Of a DNA stretch of 64,000 bases, positions 26,197 through 35,675 are shown piece after piece (within the stretch, counting starts at the first letter, position 1; each line of letters opens with the position of its first letter). The notes beneath the pieces are model-generated. The model did no database searches, had not been told where the DNA came from, and saw nothing but the letters and a program-made list of their open reading frames with translations. The stretch spans positions 2,019,001-2,083,000 of the forward strand of contig NZ_JALJAZ010000001.1 in NCBI RefSeq assembly GCF_022899245.1, given 5' to 3'. This stretch comes from Falsirhodobacter halotolerans (GTDB lineage Bacteria; Pseudomonadota; Alphaproteobacteria; Rhodobacterales; Rhodobacteraceae). Position numbers and translations under genes: made by a program.

Positions 26197-27552
26197 ATGT
26201 CCGACTGGACCAACCAGCTTCCGCAAGCGGCCCGCGACTATATCGGCGGGCGGCGGCTGGACGAGGTGGAGTGCATCGTCTCGGACATCGCGGGCGTCGC
26301 GCGGGGCAAGGCGATGCCCGCGTCGAAATTCGCGCGGCAGACCAGCTTTTTCCTGCCCAACTCCATCTTCCTGCAAACCATCACCGGCGAATGGGCGGAC
26401 AACCCCACGGGCGCGTTCACCGAACCGGACATGATCCTCTATCCCGACTTCACCACCGCCACCGCCGCACCCTGGACGGCGGACATCACGCTGCAGGTCA
26501 TCCACGACGCGATGAACCAAAGCGGCGAGCCGGTGGCCACCGCCCCGCGCAACGTGCTGAAACGCATCGTTCAGCTTTACAACGATCGCGGCTGGCAACC
26601 GATCGTCGCGCCGGAGATGGAGTTCTTTCTGGTCGCCCGCAACATCGACCCCAACATGCCGGTGATGCCGCCGATGGGACGCTCGGGTCGCCGGGCGGCG
26701 GGGCGTCAGGCCTATTCCATGAGCGCGGTCGATGAATATGGCAAGGTGATCGACGACATCTACGACTTTGCCGAATTGCAGGGGTTCGAGATCGACGGCA
26801 TCCTGCAGGAAGGCGGCGCGGGACAGGTGGAGATCAATCTGGCCCATGGCGACCCCGTGCGGCTGGCGGACGAGATCTTCTTCTTCAAACGCCTGATCCG
26901 CGAGGCGGCGTTGCGCCACGACTGCTTCGCCACCTTCATGGCCAAACCCATCGAGGGCGAGCCGGGATCGGCCATGCACATCCACCATTCGGTCACCGAC
27001 ATCGCGACGGGGCGGAACATCTTCTCCGACGCCAAGGGACAGGAGACGGACCAGTTCCTGCATTTCATCGCCGGAATGCAGACCCACCTGCCCGGTGCGG
27101 TGGCGCTGCTGGCCCCCTATGTGAACAGCTATCGCCGCTATGTCCCGGATTTCGCGGCGCCGATCAATCTGGAATGGGGGCGCGACAACCGGACCACCGG
27201 CCTGCGTGTCCCGATCTCGGGCCCCGAGGCGCGGCGGCTGGAAAACCGCTTGGCGGGCATGGACTGCAACCCCTATCTCGGCATCGCGGCATCGCTGGCT
27301 TGCGGATATCTGGGGTTGATCGAAGGGCAGACCCCCCGCCCCGAATGCATCGGCGACGCCTATATGAACGAAACCGACCTGCCCTATAACCTTGCCGACG
27401 CGCTGGATCTGCTGGACGAGGACGCGGCCCTGCGCGAGGTGCTGGGGACCGAGTTCTGCCAGCTGTACGATTCGGTCAAGCGCAACGAATACAAGGAGTT
27501 CCAGCAGGTCATCTCTCCGTGGGAGCGGGAGCACCTGCTGTTGAACGTATGA
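26197..27552 (+). CDS. Glutamine synthetase-family ligase (gamma-glutamylamine synthetase-like)
   Basis: 451 residues with the glutamine synthetase fold: N-terminal beta-grasp region (EVECIVSDIAGVARGKAMP) and catalytic motifs EMEFFLVA (metal-binding acidic), GAGQVEINLAHGDP, and FMAKPIEGEPGSAMHIHHSV (the KP-GS-HxH stretch). It lacks the adenylylation-type ending of GlnA and fits PuuA/GlnT-like enzymes that attach glutamate to amines. Its stop overlaps the oxidase start (ATGA). Substrate could be putrescine, another polyamine or an ethanolamine-like compound. Confidence 0.86.
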   Translation: MSDWTNQLPQAARDYIGGRRLDEVECIVSDIAGVARGKAMPASKFARQTSFFLPNSIFLQTITGEWADNPTGAFTEPDMILYPDFTTATAAPWTADITLQVIHDAMNQSGEPVATAPRNVLKRIVQLYNDRGWQPIVAPEMEFFLVARNIDPNMPVMPPMGRSGRRAAGRQAYSMSAVDEYGKVIDDIYDFAELQGFEIDGILQEGGAGQVEINLAHGDPVRLADEIFFFKRLIREAALRHDCFATFMAKPIEGEPGSAMHIHHSVTDIATGRNIFSDAKGQETDQFLHFIAGMQTHLPGAVALLAPYVNSYRRYVPDFAAPINLEWGRDNRTTGLRVPISGPEARRLENRLAGMDCNPYLGIAASLACGYLGLIEGQTPRPECIGDAYMNETDLPYNLADALDLLDEDAALREVLGTEFCQLYDSVKRNEYKEFQQVISPWEREHLLLNV

Positions 27553-28820
27553 ACCTGTTGACCGCCAACGACCGGATCGGGGCCTATCCTCCCAGTTTCC
27601 ATGCGGCCGTCAACACGCCCCTTCCCCCATTCCTGCCGTTAAAGGGGGCCATCCGCGCCGATGTCTGCGTGGTGGGGGCGGGCTATACCGGCCTTTCGGC
27701 GGCGCGCCATCTGGCCGAACGCGGCTTCGATGTGGTGGTGCTGGAGGCCAGCCGCGTCGGCTCCGGTGCGTCGGGCCGCAACGGGGGGCAGGTCGGCAGC
27801 GGTCAACGGTTGGAACAGGACGCGCTTGAGGCGATGGTGGGCCCGGACGACGCCCGCCGCCTGTGGGATATGGGCGAGGAGGCGAAGGCCCTTGTGCGCG
27901 ATCTTGCGGGCCGGATGGGGCTGGCCTTCCATCCCGGCATCGCCCATGCCTGCCGGACGGCGGCCGAGGTCGATCACGCCCGCCACATGGCCGACCATCT
28001 GGCCCGCCGCTATGCCTATGATCAGGTGCAGCCGATGGATGCGGGCCAGATGGCCGACCTGATCGGCACCGACCGTTACAAGGGGGGCGATCTGGACCAC
28101 GGCGCGGGTCATATCGATCCGCTGGCCTTCGCCCTCGGTCTGGCCCGCACCTGCCCCGCCCGCATCCACGAACGCAGCCGGGTCACCCGGATCGACGGCA
28201 CCACCGTCCATACGGAGGAGGGCCATGTGCAGGCGGATCATGTCATCCTCGCCTGCAACGGGTATCTGGGCGATCTGGAGCCGCAGGTCGCGGCGCGGGT
28301 CATGCCGATCAACAACTTCATCGTCGCGACCGAGCCGCTGGACCCCGCCCCCCTGTCCCGCCCGGTGGCCGTGGCCGATACGAAGTTCGTGGTGAACTAC
28401 TGGCGTCTGTCCGACGACAATCGCCTGCTGTTCGGCGGGGGCGAATCCTACGGCTACCGCTTTCCCAAGGACATCGCGGCCACGGTGCGCGCCCCGCTGG
28501 CCGAGGTGTATCCCCACCTGCGCGATGTCCGCATTGATTATGCCTGGGGCGGAACGCTGGCGATCACGATGAACCGGATGCCCTGCTTCCGGCAGGTGGC
28601 GCCGAATGTGCTGTCGGCGTCGGGCTATTCGGGACATGGGGTGGCAATGGCCACGCTGGCGGGGCGGGTATTGGCCGAGGCGGTGGCCGGTCAGGCCGAA
28701 CGCTTCGATCTGCTGGCCCGCCTGCCGCAGCCGCGCTTTCCCGGCGGGGTGACCCTGCGCGCGCCGCTGCTGGCGCTGGCGATGACGTGGTATGCGATGC
28801 GCGACCGGCTGGGGATCTAG
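27549..28820 (+). CDS. FAD-dependent oxidoreductase (PuuB/DadA-like)
   Basis: 423 residues. FAD-binding dinucleotide fold VCVVGAGYTGLSAARHLAE at about 39-57, a second GSGASGRNGGQ flavin motif, and the DAO C-terminal GYSGHGVAMATLAGRVLAEA. PuuB oxidises gamma-glutamylputrescine; the fused sequence pattern here fits that branch. It ends the operon and overlaps the 3' end of recN by four bases, convergently. Confidence 0.87.
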   Translation: MNLLTANDRIGAYPPSFHAAVNTPLPPFLPLKGAIRADVCVVGAGYTGLSAARHLAERGFDVVVLEASRVGSGASGRNGGQVGSGQRLEQDALEAMVGPDDARRLWDMGEEAKALVRDLAGRMGLAFHPGIAHACRTAAEVDHARHMADHLARRYAYDQVQPMDAGQMADLIGTDRYKGGDLDHGAGHIDPLAFALGLARTCPARIHERSRVTRIDGTTVHTEEGHVQADHVILACNGYLGDLEPQVAARVMPINNFIVATEPLDPAPLSRPVAVADTKFVVNYWRLSDDNRLLFGGGESYGYRFPKDIAATVRAPLAEVYPHLRDVRIDYAWGGTLAITMNRMPCFRQVAPNVLSASGYSGHGVAMATLAGRVLAEAVAGQAERFDLLARLPQPRFPGGVTLRAPLLALAMTWYAMRDRLGI

Positions 28821-30460
28821 CCCGCCAGAAGGTCGCGCGCAGCCTCGCGCGCCGCCTCGGTGATGGTGTCGCCGGCCAGCATCCGGCCCACCTCCTCCAC
28901 CCGCTGCCCCTGATCCAAGGGCACCACGGTGGAGGTCGTCATCCCGTCCCGCACCCGCTTTTCCACCCGCCAGTGATGCGCGCCAAGCGCCGCCACCTGC
29001 GGCGAGTGAGTGACGACCAGCACCTGCCCCGATCCGGCCAGCGCCTTCAGCCGCCGCCCCACGGCGTTGGCCGTCGCCCCGCCGACGCCTCGGTCGATCT
29101 CGTCAAAGATCATCGTCACGCCGGGCGTGTTGCCCGACAGGCAGACCTTCAGCGCCAGCAGGAACCGCGACAGTTCCCCCCCCGAGGCGATCTTGTTCAA
29201 CGGTCCCGCCGGGGCGCCGGGGTTGGTCGCGACGGTGAAGGCCACCGCATCCGCGCCCTCCGGCCCCGCCTCGGCCGGAGTGACCAACGTTTCGAACACC
29301 GCGCGTTCCATCTTCAGCGGGGCCAGTTCCGCCGCCATCGCGCGGTCAAGCCGCCCCGCCGCCTTGCGCCGCACGGCCGTCAGCGCCTCCGCTTCGGCGC
29401 GGTAGGCCAGCTCCGCCTCGGTCACCGCCTTGCGCAACGCGGCGATGTCCCGCGCGCTGCCGTCCAGCGCCGCGAGGCGGCCCCGCAGATCGTCGGCAAA
29501 GGCCGACAACTCATCCGCCAGCACCCCATGCTTGCGGGCCAGCGCGCGGATCGCGAACAGACGTTCCTCCAGGTTTTCCAGTTCCGACGGGTCGAAATCC
29601 AGCGCCGACAGACACTCCTCCACCCCCTGCTGCGCCTCGCCCAATTCGACCATGGCCCGGCCAAGGGATGCCAGCGCACCCTCCAGCCGCCCCTCCGCCC
29701 GGTCGGAGGCGGTTTCCAGCCAGCGGACGGCGTCGGTCATCAACCCCTCCGCGCCCTGATCGGAAATGGCCTGCGCTGCGCGGATCACATCGTCGCGGAT
29801 GCGCTCCGCCCCCTGCATGGCGCGGCGGCGGATGTCGAGACTCGCCTCCTCCCCCGGCTGTGGATCCAGCTTGTCCAGTTCGGCGACCGCGTGGCGCAGA
29901 AACTCCTCCTCGGCGCGGATCGCGTCCAGCGCGGCCTCCGCCTCGGTCAGACGGCGGCGCGATTGCCCCAATGCGGTCCAGGCGGCGCGCGTGGGCGCAA
30001 GATCGACCCCGGCGAAGGTGTCCAGCATCTGCCGATGCCCGCGCGGGTTCAGCAGGCCGCGATCGTCGTGCTGGCCGTGCAGTTCCACCAGAACATCCGA
30101 CAGTCCGCGCAACACTTCGCCCGAGACGCGGCGGTCGTTGACCCAAGCCGTTTTGCGGCCATCGGCGTGATTCACCCGACGCAGGATCAGTTCATCCTCG
30201 GCCTCGATCCCCGCTTCGATCAGGACGGCGCGCGCAAGATGATCGGCGGGCAGATCGAAGACCGCCGTCACCTCCCCCCGCTCCGCCCCCGCGCGGACCA
30301 GTTCGGCCCGCCCGCGCCATCCCAGCACGAAGCCCAGCGAATCGAGCAGGATGGATTTCCCCGCCCCCGTTTCCCCCGTCAGGACGTTCAGCCCCGGTTG
30401 GAAGGACAGGGACAGTCGCTCGATGATGAGCATGTCGCGAATGTCGAGCGTGCGCAGCAT
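28817..30460 (-). CDS. recN: DNA repair protein RecN
   Basis: 547 residues, SMC-like ATPase: Walker A GETGAGKS (29-36), two long coiled-coil arms, signature SGGELSRFLLALK and Walker B TMIFDEIDRGVGG near the C-terminus. It acts in double-strand break repair by holding chromosome ends. It lies 18 bases after bamD, so it is probably read from the lpxC-bamD transcript. No SOS (LexA) box was seen just upstream. Confidence 0.95.
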   Translation of the reverse strand: MLRTLDIRDMLIIERLSLSFQPGLNVLTGETGAGKSILLDSLGFVLGWRGRAELVRAGAERGEVTAVFDLPADHLARAVLIEAGIEAEDELILRRVNHADGRKTAWVNDRRVSGEVLRGLSDVLVELHGQHDDRGLLNPRGHRQMLDTFAGVDLAPTRAAWTALGQSRRRLTEAEAALDAIRAEEEFLRHAVAELDKLDPQPGEEASLDIRRRAMQGAERIRDDVIRAAQAISDQGAEGLMTDAVRWLETASDRAEGRLEGALASLGRAMVELGEAQQGVEECLSALDFDPSELENLEERLFAIRALARKHGVLADELSAFADDLRGRLAALDGSARDIAALRKAVTEAELAYRAEAEALTAVRRKAAGRLDRAMAAELAPLKMERAVFETLVTPAEAGPEGADAVAFTVATNPGAPAGPLNKIASGGELSRFLLALKVCLSGNTPGVTMIFDEIDRGVGGATANAVGRRLKALAGSGQVLVVTHSPQVAALGAHHWRVEKRVRDGMTTSTVVPLDQGQRVEEVGRMLAGDTITEAAREAARDLLAG

Positions 30461-30478
30461 GGTATTCCCCCCGTGGGG

Positions 30479-31318
30479 TTACAACCACTCACCCCGGATC
30501 GTCTGACGATAGATGCTGGCCAGCCAATTGTCGCCCGTGACCTTCGGGTCAAGGCCGCGACCGGTCAGAAGGCGGAAGCTGTCGTCATAGAAGGGGGAAG
30601 ACCGATAGTTGTAGCCCAGAATCGCCCCTGCCGTCTGCGCTTCGGCCGTCAGACCCAAGGCGAGATAGGATTCGACCAGACGATGCAGCGCCTCCGGCGT
30701 GTGGCTGGTGGTCTGATACTGTTCGACCACGGCGCGGAAACGGTTGATCGCGGCGGTGTAGTTCTGACGCTTCAGGTAATAGCGTCCGATCTCCATCTCC
30801 TTGCTGGCAAGGTGATCGAAGGCGATATCGAATTGCAGGCTGGCGGTGCGGGCATATTCGCTGTCGGGATAACGCTCCATCACCGTGCGCAGCGCCTGAA
30901 GCGCCTGGAACGTCAGGCCCTGGTCGCGGCCCACCTCGTCGATCTGGTCGTAATAGGACAGAGCCAGCAGATACTGGGCATAGGCCGCATCGGGATCGGC
31001 GGGATAGAAGTCGAGGAACCGCTGCGCTGTGGCCCGCGCATCCTCGTATTCCTTGGCCTGATGATAGGCATAGGCCTGCTGGATCAACCCGCGCTTGGCA
31101 TATTGGGTGTAGGGATAAAGGCGTTCGATTTCCCCGAAATAGCGGATCGCCCGCTCGGGGTTGTCCTCGATCAGGGCCGTGCCTTCGTTGTAGATCTGTT
31201 CGGGCGAACGCCCTTCCAGATCCAGCGCGGTGGTGTCCCCGCGCCCCCCGCAGCCGGCCAACAGACCCAACACAAGAATCGCGCCGAGGATCTGCCCGCC
31301 TGACTTCCTGCCCGTCAT
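30479..31318 (-). CDS. bamD: Outer membrane protein assembly factor BamD
   Basis: 279 residues. Lipoprotein signal with lipobox LLAGC (C23), then TPR-like repeats: PEQIYNEGTALIEDN, PYTQYAKRGLIQQAYAYHQA, DQIDEVGRDQ, SEYARTASLQFDIAFDHLAS. BamD is the essential lipoprotein of the BAM complex that inserts beta-barrels in the outer membrane. It stands between lpxC and recN, the usual alphaproteobacterial order. GGCGGAAA precedes the ATG. Confidence 0.94.
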   Translation of the reverse strand: MTGRKSGGQILGAILVLGLLAGCGGRGDTTALDLEGRSPEQIYNEGTALIEDNPERAIRYFGEIERLYPYTQYAKRGLIQQAYAYHQAKEYEDARATAQRFLDFYPADPDAAYAQYLLALSYYDQIDEVGRDQGLTFQALQALRTVMERYPDSEYARTASLQFDIAFDHLASKEMEIGRYYLKRQNYTAAINRFRAVVEQYQTTSHTPEALHRLVESYLALGLTAEAQTAGAILGYNYRSSPFYDDSFRLLTGRGLDPKVTGDNWLASIYRQTIRGEWL

Positions 31319-31420
31319 TTTCCGCCAATCCTCGTGCTTGTCACGCGCCCGCGCCTTGAGGCAAAGCGCAGGCTTCGCGTTGTCGTAGCACAGAAAAATC
31401 CGGGTGGCAAAACGCCTTTG

Positions 31421-32341
31421 TCACGCAACGGCGGCCAGATCGGCACGCGCCACGCCCATGCCCGGCAGTTTCAGGCCGGTCGTCGGCCCGCATTCGACCA
31501 TCTTCCATGCCCCACGCTTGGCAAACAGGGCGTGAAGCAGCTTGTTCGTCAACGCATGGCCCGCGCGGGTGCCGGTGTAGCGGCCGAGGATCGGCCCCCC
31601 CGCCAGCGCCAGATCGCCCAAGGCGTCCAGCATCTTGTGACGCACAGGTTCGTCCGCATGGCGCAGGCCGCCGGGGCTGACGACATGGTCGCCGTCGAAC
31701 ACCACGGCATTGTCCACCGTGCCGCCCAGGGCCAGGCCGTTGGCGCGCATCGCGTCCACATCCGCCTGACGGCAGAAGGTGCGGCTGTCACACAGCTCGC
31801 GCACGAACGCGCCGTTGGCCATGTTCAGGTGCTTCGCCTGATGCCCGATGGCCTTTTCGGCGAAATCGATGGTGAAGTCGATCTCCAGCATCTCCGACGG
31901 CTCCAGCCGCGCGACGGCGTCGCCCTCACGCACTTCGATCGCCTCGAGCACGCGGATGGCGCGAACGGGAATCATCTGCTCGCGCAGGCCAACGGCCAGA
32001 AAACGGTCCACGAACACGGCGGAGGAGCCGTCCATGATCGGAATTTCCGGCCCGTCGATCTCGATCAGGGCGTTGTGGATGCCGCACCCGGCCAGCGCCG
32101 CCATGATATGTTCAACCGTGGACACCGTCGCGCCCGAGGCGTTGGACAGCAGGGTGCACAGCTTGGACGGCACCACCACATCCCAACGCGCTGGAATCAG
32201 CGTGTCCGTCACCTTCAGATCGGTCCGCCGGAACCAGATCCCGTAATCCGCCGAGGCTGGGCGCACCGTCATGCGGGCCGGACGTCCGCTGTGCAGACCC
32301 AAGCCGGAAAAGCTGACCGCCGTTTTCAAAGTGCGCTGCAT
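31421..32341 (-). CDS. lpxC: UDP-3-O-acyl-N-acetylglucosamine deacetylase
   Basis: 306 residues, full length for LpxC, the committed zinc enzyme of lipid A synthesis. Zinc ligands are in STVEHIMAALAG and VRHKMLDALGDLAL (H and D), with the general-base glutamate region MDGSSAVFV. The ATG at 32341 has AGAAAGG eight bases upstream; a GTG nine bases earlier is less likely. A sigma-70-like promoter lies at 32400-32428, so it need not rely on dcw read-through. Confidence 0.96.
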   Translation of the reverse strand: MQRTLKTAVSFSGLGLHSGRPARMTVRPASADYGIWFRRTDLKVTDTLIPARWDVVVPSKLCTLLSNASGATVSTVEHIMAALAGCGIHNALIEIDGPEIPIMDGSSAVFVDRFLAVGLREQMIPVRAIRVLEAIEVREGDAVARLEPSEMLEIDFTIDFAEKAIGHQAKHLNMANGAFVRELCDSRTFCRQADVDAMRANGLALGGTVDNAVVFDGDHVVSPGGLRHADEPVRHKMLDALGDLALAGGPILGRYTGTRAGHALTNKLLHALFAKRGAWKMVECGPTTGLKLPGMGVARADLAAVA

Positions 32342-32399
32342 GGCAAACACCTTTCTCAGTTCCTGCGCAGGGACCGGAAAGGCCCTGCGTGTTGGACTC

Positions 32400-32428
32400 T
32401 AGGTAGGGAAAGGCAGGGCAAGGCTCAA
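32400..32428 (-). promoter_or_regulatory. Candidate sigma-70 promoter for lpxC
   Basis: On the minus strand TTGAGC (32428-32423), 17-base spacer, TACCTA (32405-32400), about 60 bases before the lpxC start and downstream of the ftsZ terminator. Confidence 0.5.
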
Positions 32429-32485
32429 TTCACTCTTTGTGACGCCATGTGACAGATCGTAATCCTTTGTTAACCCGCGTGAAAA

Positions 32486-32515
32486 CGAAAAAGCCCGGCG
32501 CGATGGCCGGGCTTT
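32486..32515 (-). terminator. Rho-independent terminator after ftsZ
   Basis: On the minus strand AAGCCCGGCC and CGCCGGGCTT form a strong stem with a short ATCG-type loop, followed by TTTCG. It closes the dcw transcript 19 bases after the ftsZ stop. Confidence 0.82.
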
Positions 32516-32533
32516 ATCACAACTTGAGGGGGA

Positions 32534-34147
32534 TCAGTTCGCCTGACGGCGCAGGAAAGCCGGAATCTCGATCCGCTCCTGCTCGGGGTTCGGCTCGGGT
32601 TCCTGATCGTAGGCGACCTGCTGCTGCGCGCGGGACTGCGGACGTTCGACCGGCTGCGACGGCTCGGCATGGCCGGCCATGCGGTTGATCAGCGACCCGA
32701 TGCCGAAGCGCGGCTTTTCCGCCTGCGCTTGCGGACGCGGGGCCGGTTGGGCCGGACGCTGGGCCGGGCTTGCGGCGGGCGCGCCACGCGGCGGGGCCTT
32801 GCTGACGGCGGCGGCCAGACGGGCCATCGTTTCGGGCGACGGCGTTCCGGGCTGACCGGCCTGCGCCGCGCGCGGACGCGGGGCCACGAAGGACGAGGCA
32901 TCGTCGTTCACCGACGGGGCCGGACGCTGCTGCATCCGCGGCGGCTGTGCGGGCGCGGGGGCCGGTTCGGCCTGCGGACGATAGGCGGGGGGCGGCGTGT
33001 CTTCCGTTTCCTCGATCATCTCGTCGCGCGGCGGCTCGAACATGGTGCGCTGCACCGGGGCGGCCTGCGGTTGGGGGGCGGGACGGGCGGCGACGGGCGC
33101 GGGACGCTCTTCGGCGACCGGCGTCTGCGGCAGCGGTTGCGCCAAGGGGCGGCGCGGCGGAGTGGCTTCCTGCTGCGACTTCGCGGCCTCGATCCCCGTG
33201 GCCACGACCGACACGCGGATGCGGCCCTCCATCGTCGTGTCCAGCGTGGACCCGACGATGATGTTCGCGTCCTGATCGACCTTGTTGCGGATGGTTTCCG
33301 CCGCTTCGTCCAGTTCGAACAGCGTCAGGTCATAGCCGCCGGTGATGTTGATCAGCACGCCTTTCGCGCCGTTCAGGCTGACTTCGTCCAGAAGCGGGTT
33401 GGCGATCGCCTTCTCGGCGGCCATCTTGGCGCGCTCGTCGCCCTCGGCCTCGCCCGTGCCCATCATGGCCTTGCCCATCTCGTCCATCACCGCGCGCACG
33501 TCGGCAAAGTCGAGGTTGATGAGACCCGGACGCACCATCAGGTCCGTCACGCCCTTCACGCCCTGATACAGAACGTCGTCGGCCATCGCGAACGCCTCGG
33601 TGAAGGTCGTGCGGTCGTTGGCCAGACGGAACAGGTTCTGGTTGGGAATGATGATCAGCGTGTCCACGACCTTCTGAAGGGCTTCGATCCCCTCATCGGC
33701 CTGACGCATGCGCTTGTTGCCTTCGAACTGGAAGGGCTTGGTCACGACGCCCACGGTCAGCACGCCCAGCTCGCGCGCGGCCTGCGCGATGATCGGGGCC
33801 GCGCCGGTGCCGGTGCCGCCGCCCATGCCGGCGGTGATGAAGCACATATGCGCGCCGGCCAGATGATCGACGATCTCCTCGATCGTCTCCTCCGCCGCCG
33901 CAGCGCCCACGGAGGGGCGCGCGCCCGCGCCCAGACCTTCGGTGACCTTCAGGCCCATCTGGATCTTGGCCGCCGCGTTCGACTGCTGCAGCGCCTGCGC
34001 GTCGGTGTTCGCGACCACGAACTCCACACCCTCAAGCTGCTGTTCGATCATGTTGTTGACGGCATTGCCGCCCGCACCACCGACACCGAACACCGTGATG
34101 CGCGGCTTCAGTTCTTCCTGTTGATCGTTCATCAGAGTGAGACGCAT
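32534..34147 (-). CDS. ftsZ: Cell division protein FtsZ
   Basis: 537 residues. GTPase domain with the tubulin signature GGGTGTG (109-115) and TKPFQFEG. Then a very long (about 170-residue) linker rich in P, Q and A, and the C-terminal peptide [12 protein letters not shown] that binds FtsA. It forms the cytokinetic ring at the inner membrane. Alphaproteobacterial FtsZ proteins have longer linkers than E. coli's 383-residue protein. The ATG at 34147 has GGCGGAGC upstream; a second ATG at 34132 is possible. Confidence 0.96.
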   Translation of the reverse strand: MRLTLMNDQQEELKPRITVFGVGGAGGNAVNNMIEQQLEGVEFVVANTDAQALQQSNAAAKIQMGLKVTEGLGAGARPSVGAAAAEETIEEIVDHLAGAHMCFITAGMGGGTGTGAAPIIAQAARELGVLTVGVVTKPFQFEGNKRMRQADEGIEALQKVVDTLIIIPNQNLFRLANDRTTFTEAFAMADDVLYQGVKGVTDLMVRPGLINLDFADVRAVMDEMGKAMMGTGEAEGDERAKMAAEKAIANPLLDEVSLNGAKGVLINITGGYDLTLFELDEAAETIRNKVDQDANIIVGSTLDTTMEGRIRVSVVATGIEAAKSQQEATPPRRPLAQPLPQTPVAEERPAPVAARPAPQPQAAPVQRTMFEPPRDEMIEETEDTPPPAYRPQAEPAPAPAQPPRMQQRPAPSVNDDASSFVAPRPRAAQAGQPGTPSPETMARLAAAVSKAPPRGAPAASPAQRPAQPAPRPQAQAEKPRFGIGSLINRMAGHAEPSQPVERPQSRAQQQVAYDQEPEPNPEQERIEIPAFLRRQAN

Positions 34148-34322
34148 GCTGCTCCGCCTGTGTTCATGGGTCGTGGCGCCCTTGCGGCACCTGTCATTTT
34201 GATTTGGCTTCAGCTTAGACACAAAGGCCCCCGCGCGTCATCCAAAAAAGCTGTTTTCCACCAAATATGGGGAAAAGGAAAGGCGGTTCGGCGGCATCTC
34301 GCCGCCCATACCGGATATGGTG

Positions 34323-35657
34323 TCACCAGTTGTCCTTGAACCAGCGGAAGGCTTTTTGCAGCGACCGGCCGGGATAGCGTTCGTTCGGAATCTCGAAATC
34401 CCACCACTCGTCCTGCGGATGCGCCGCGAACAGGCACAGCCCCACGGCCGAGGCGAAGGCCGATCCGGTGATCGCCTGCGGCAGACCCTGCACCCGCAAC
34501 GGGCGGCCCAGACGGACGCGCTGGCCCAGGATGCGGCTGGCCAGACCGTCCAGACCCGGCACCTGGCTCGCCCCGCCGGTCAGGACGATCTGCTGGCTGG
34601 GAAGATGCTCGAACCCGGCGGCGTCCAGACGGGCGCGGACTTCCTCCAGGATTTCCTCCACCCGGGGGCGCATGATGCCGATCAGCTCGGTCCGGCTGAC
34701 GGTGCGGCTGTCTTTGTCCCAGTCGCCCGTATCCGCGCCGATGGAAATCATGTCGCGGTCGTCCATGCCGGTCGCGTGGATGCCGCCCTTCAGCGTCTTG
34801 ATCTTCTCCGCCTGCGCCAGCGGGATCTGCAACCCCTTGGCGATGTCCGAGGTGACGTGATCGCCCCCCATCCGCACCGAGTCGGCATAGATCATGTGCT
34901 TCTTGATGAAGATCGAGATGCCGGTGGACCCGCCCCCCATGTCGATACAGGCCGCGCCCAGTTCCTGTTCGTCCTCCACCAGGCTGGAGATGCCGGAGAC
35001 ATAGGCCGACGAGGCGATCCCCGCCAATTCCAGATCGCAGCGCTTGATGCAATACAGCAGATTCTGGATCGTGCTCGCGTCGATGGACAGCATGTGCATG
35101 TCGCAGGCCAGACGGTTGCCGATCTGCCCGCGCGGATCGGCCAGGCCGGTGCGGTGGTCCAGCGCGAAGTTCACGGGTTGGGCGTGCATCACCTCACGCC
35201 CCATGCCGATGTCGGGCACCTCGCAGGCCGACAGGACGCGCGCCACGTCCTGCTCGCTCACCACCGAATCCTGAAGCTCCCAGTCGCCCGCAAGGCCATA
35301 GCTGCGCGGCTCCCCGCCCGAGAAGGTGGCGATGACGTGATCGACCCGCACCTCGGCCATCTTCTGCGCGCTTTGCACCACGGTGCGGATCGCGCGTTCG
35401 GTCTCGTTCATCACGCTGATCTCGCCGAAACGAACCCCGCGCGACCGGGTCGTGGCTGCGCCGATCACGCGGAACTGGCTCTGCCCCGCCATCGACCCCA
35501 CGCCATCCTGTTCGCGCAGCCGGTCCGGCCCGTCGAACCGCAGGATCAGGCAGGCGATCTTGGTGGACCCCACGTCCAGAACCGCGATCACCCCCCGCTG
35601 AATCGCGGCGCGGCGCATGTTCCGCATCGCACGCTGGGACTGGTACAGATCGGTCAT
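34323..35657 (-). CDS. ftsA: Cell division protein FtsA
   Basis: 444 residues, actin-like ATPase: phosphate-1 motif VIAVLDVGSTKIACLI, the SHS2 segment (ERAIRTVVQSAQKMAEVRVD), IDMGGGSTGISIFI (phosphate-2) and IVLTGGASQVPGL (adenosine motif). The C-terminus RSLQKAFRWFKDNW is an amphipathic membrane-binding helix. It tethers FtsZ to the inner membrane. It follows ftsQ by 18 bases and is 175 bases before ftsZ, a gap large enough for a separate ftsZ promoter. Confidence 0.95.
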   Translation of the reverse strand: MTDLYQSQRAMRNMRRAAIQRGVIAVLDVGSTKIACLILRFDGPDRLREQDGVGSMAGQSQFRVIGAATTRSRGVRFGEISVMNETERAIRTVVQSAQKMAEVRVDHVIATFSGGEPRSYGLAGDWELQDSVVSEQDVARVLSACEVPDIGMGREVMHAQPVNFALDHRTGLADPRGQIGNRLACDMHMLSIDASTIQNLLYCIKRCDLELAGIASSAYVSGISSLVEDEQELGAACIDMGGGSTGISIFIKKHMIYADSVRMGGDHVTSDIAKGLQIPLAQAEKIKTLKGGIHATGMDDRDMISIGADTGDWDKDSRTVSRTELIGIMRPRVEEILEEVRARLDAAGFEHLPSQQIVLTGGASQVPGLDGLASRILGQRVRLGRPLRVQGLPQAITGSAFASAVGLCLFAAHPQDEWWDFEIPNERYPGRSLQKAFRWFKDNW

Positions 35658-35675
35658 CGGGGGCGCCTCCGGTTA

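Noticed and set aside
28787-31303. Long plus-strand frame (838 codons) opposite recN and bamD
   Set aside because: The product is arginine-, histidine- and glutamine-rich without any domain. Such antisense frames arise from strong third-position GC bias; recN and bamD on the other strand are clear.
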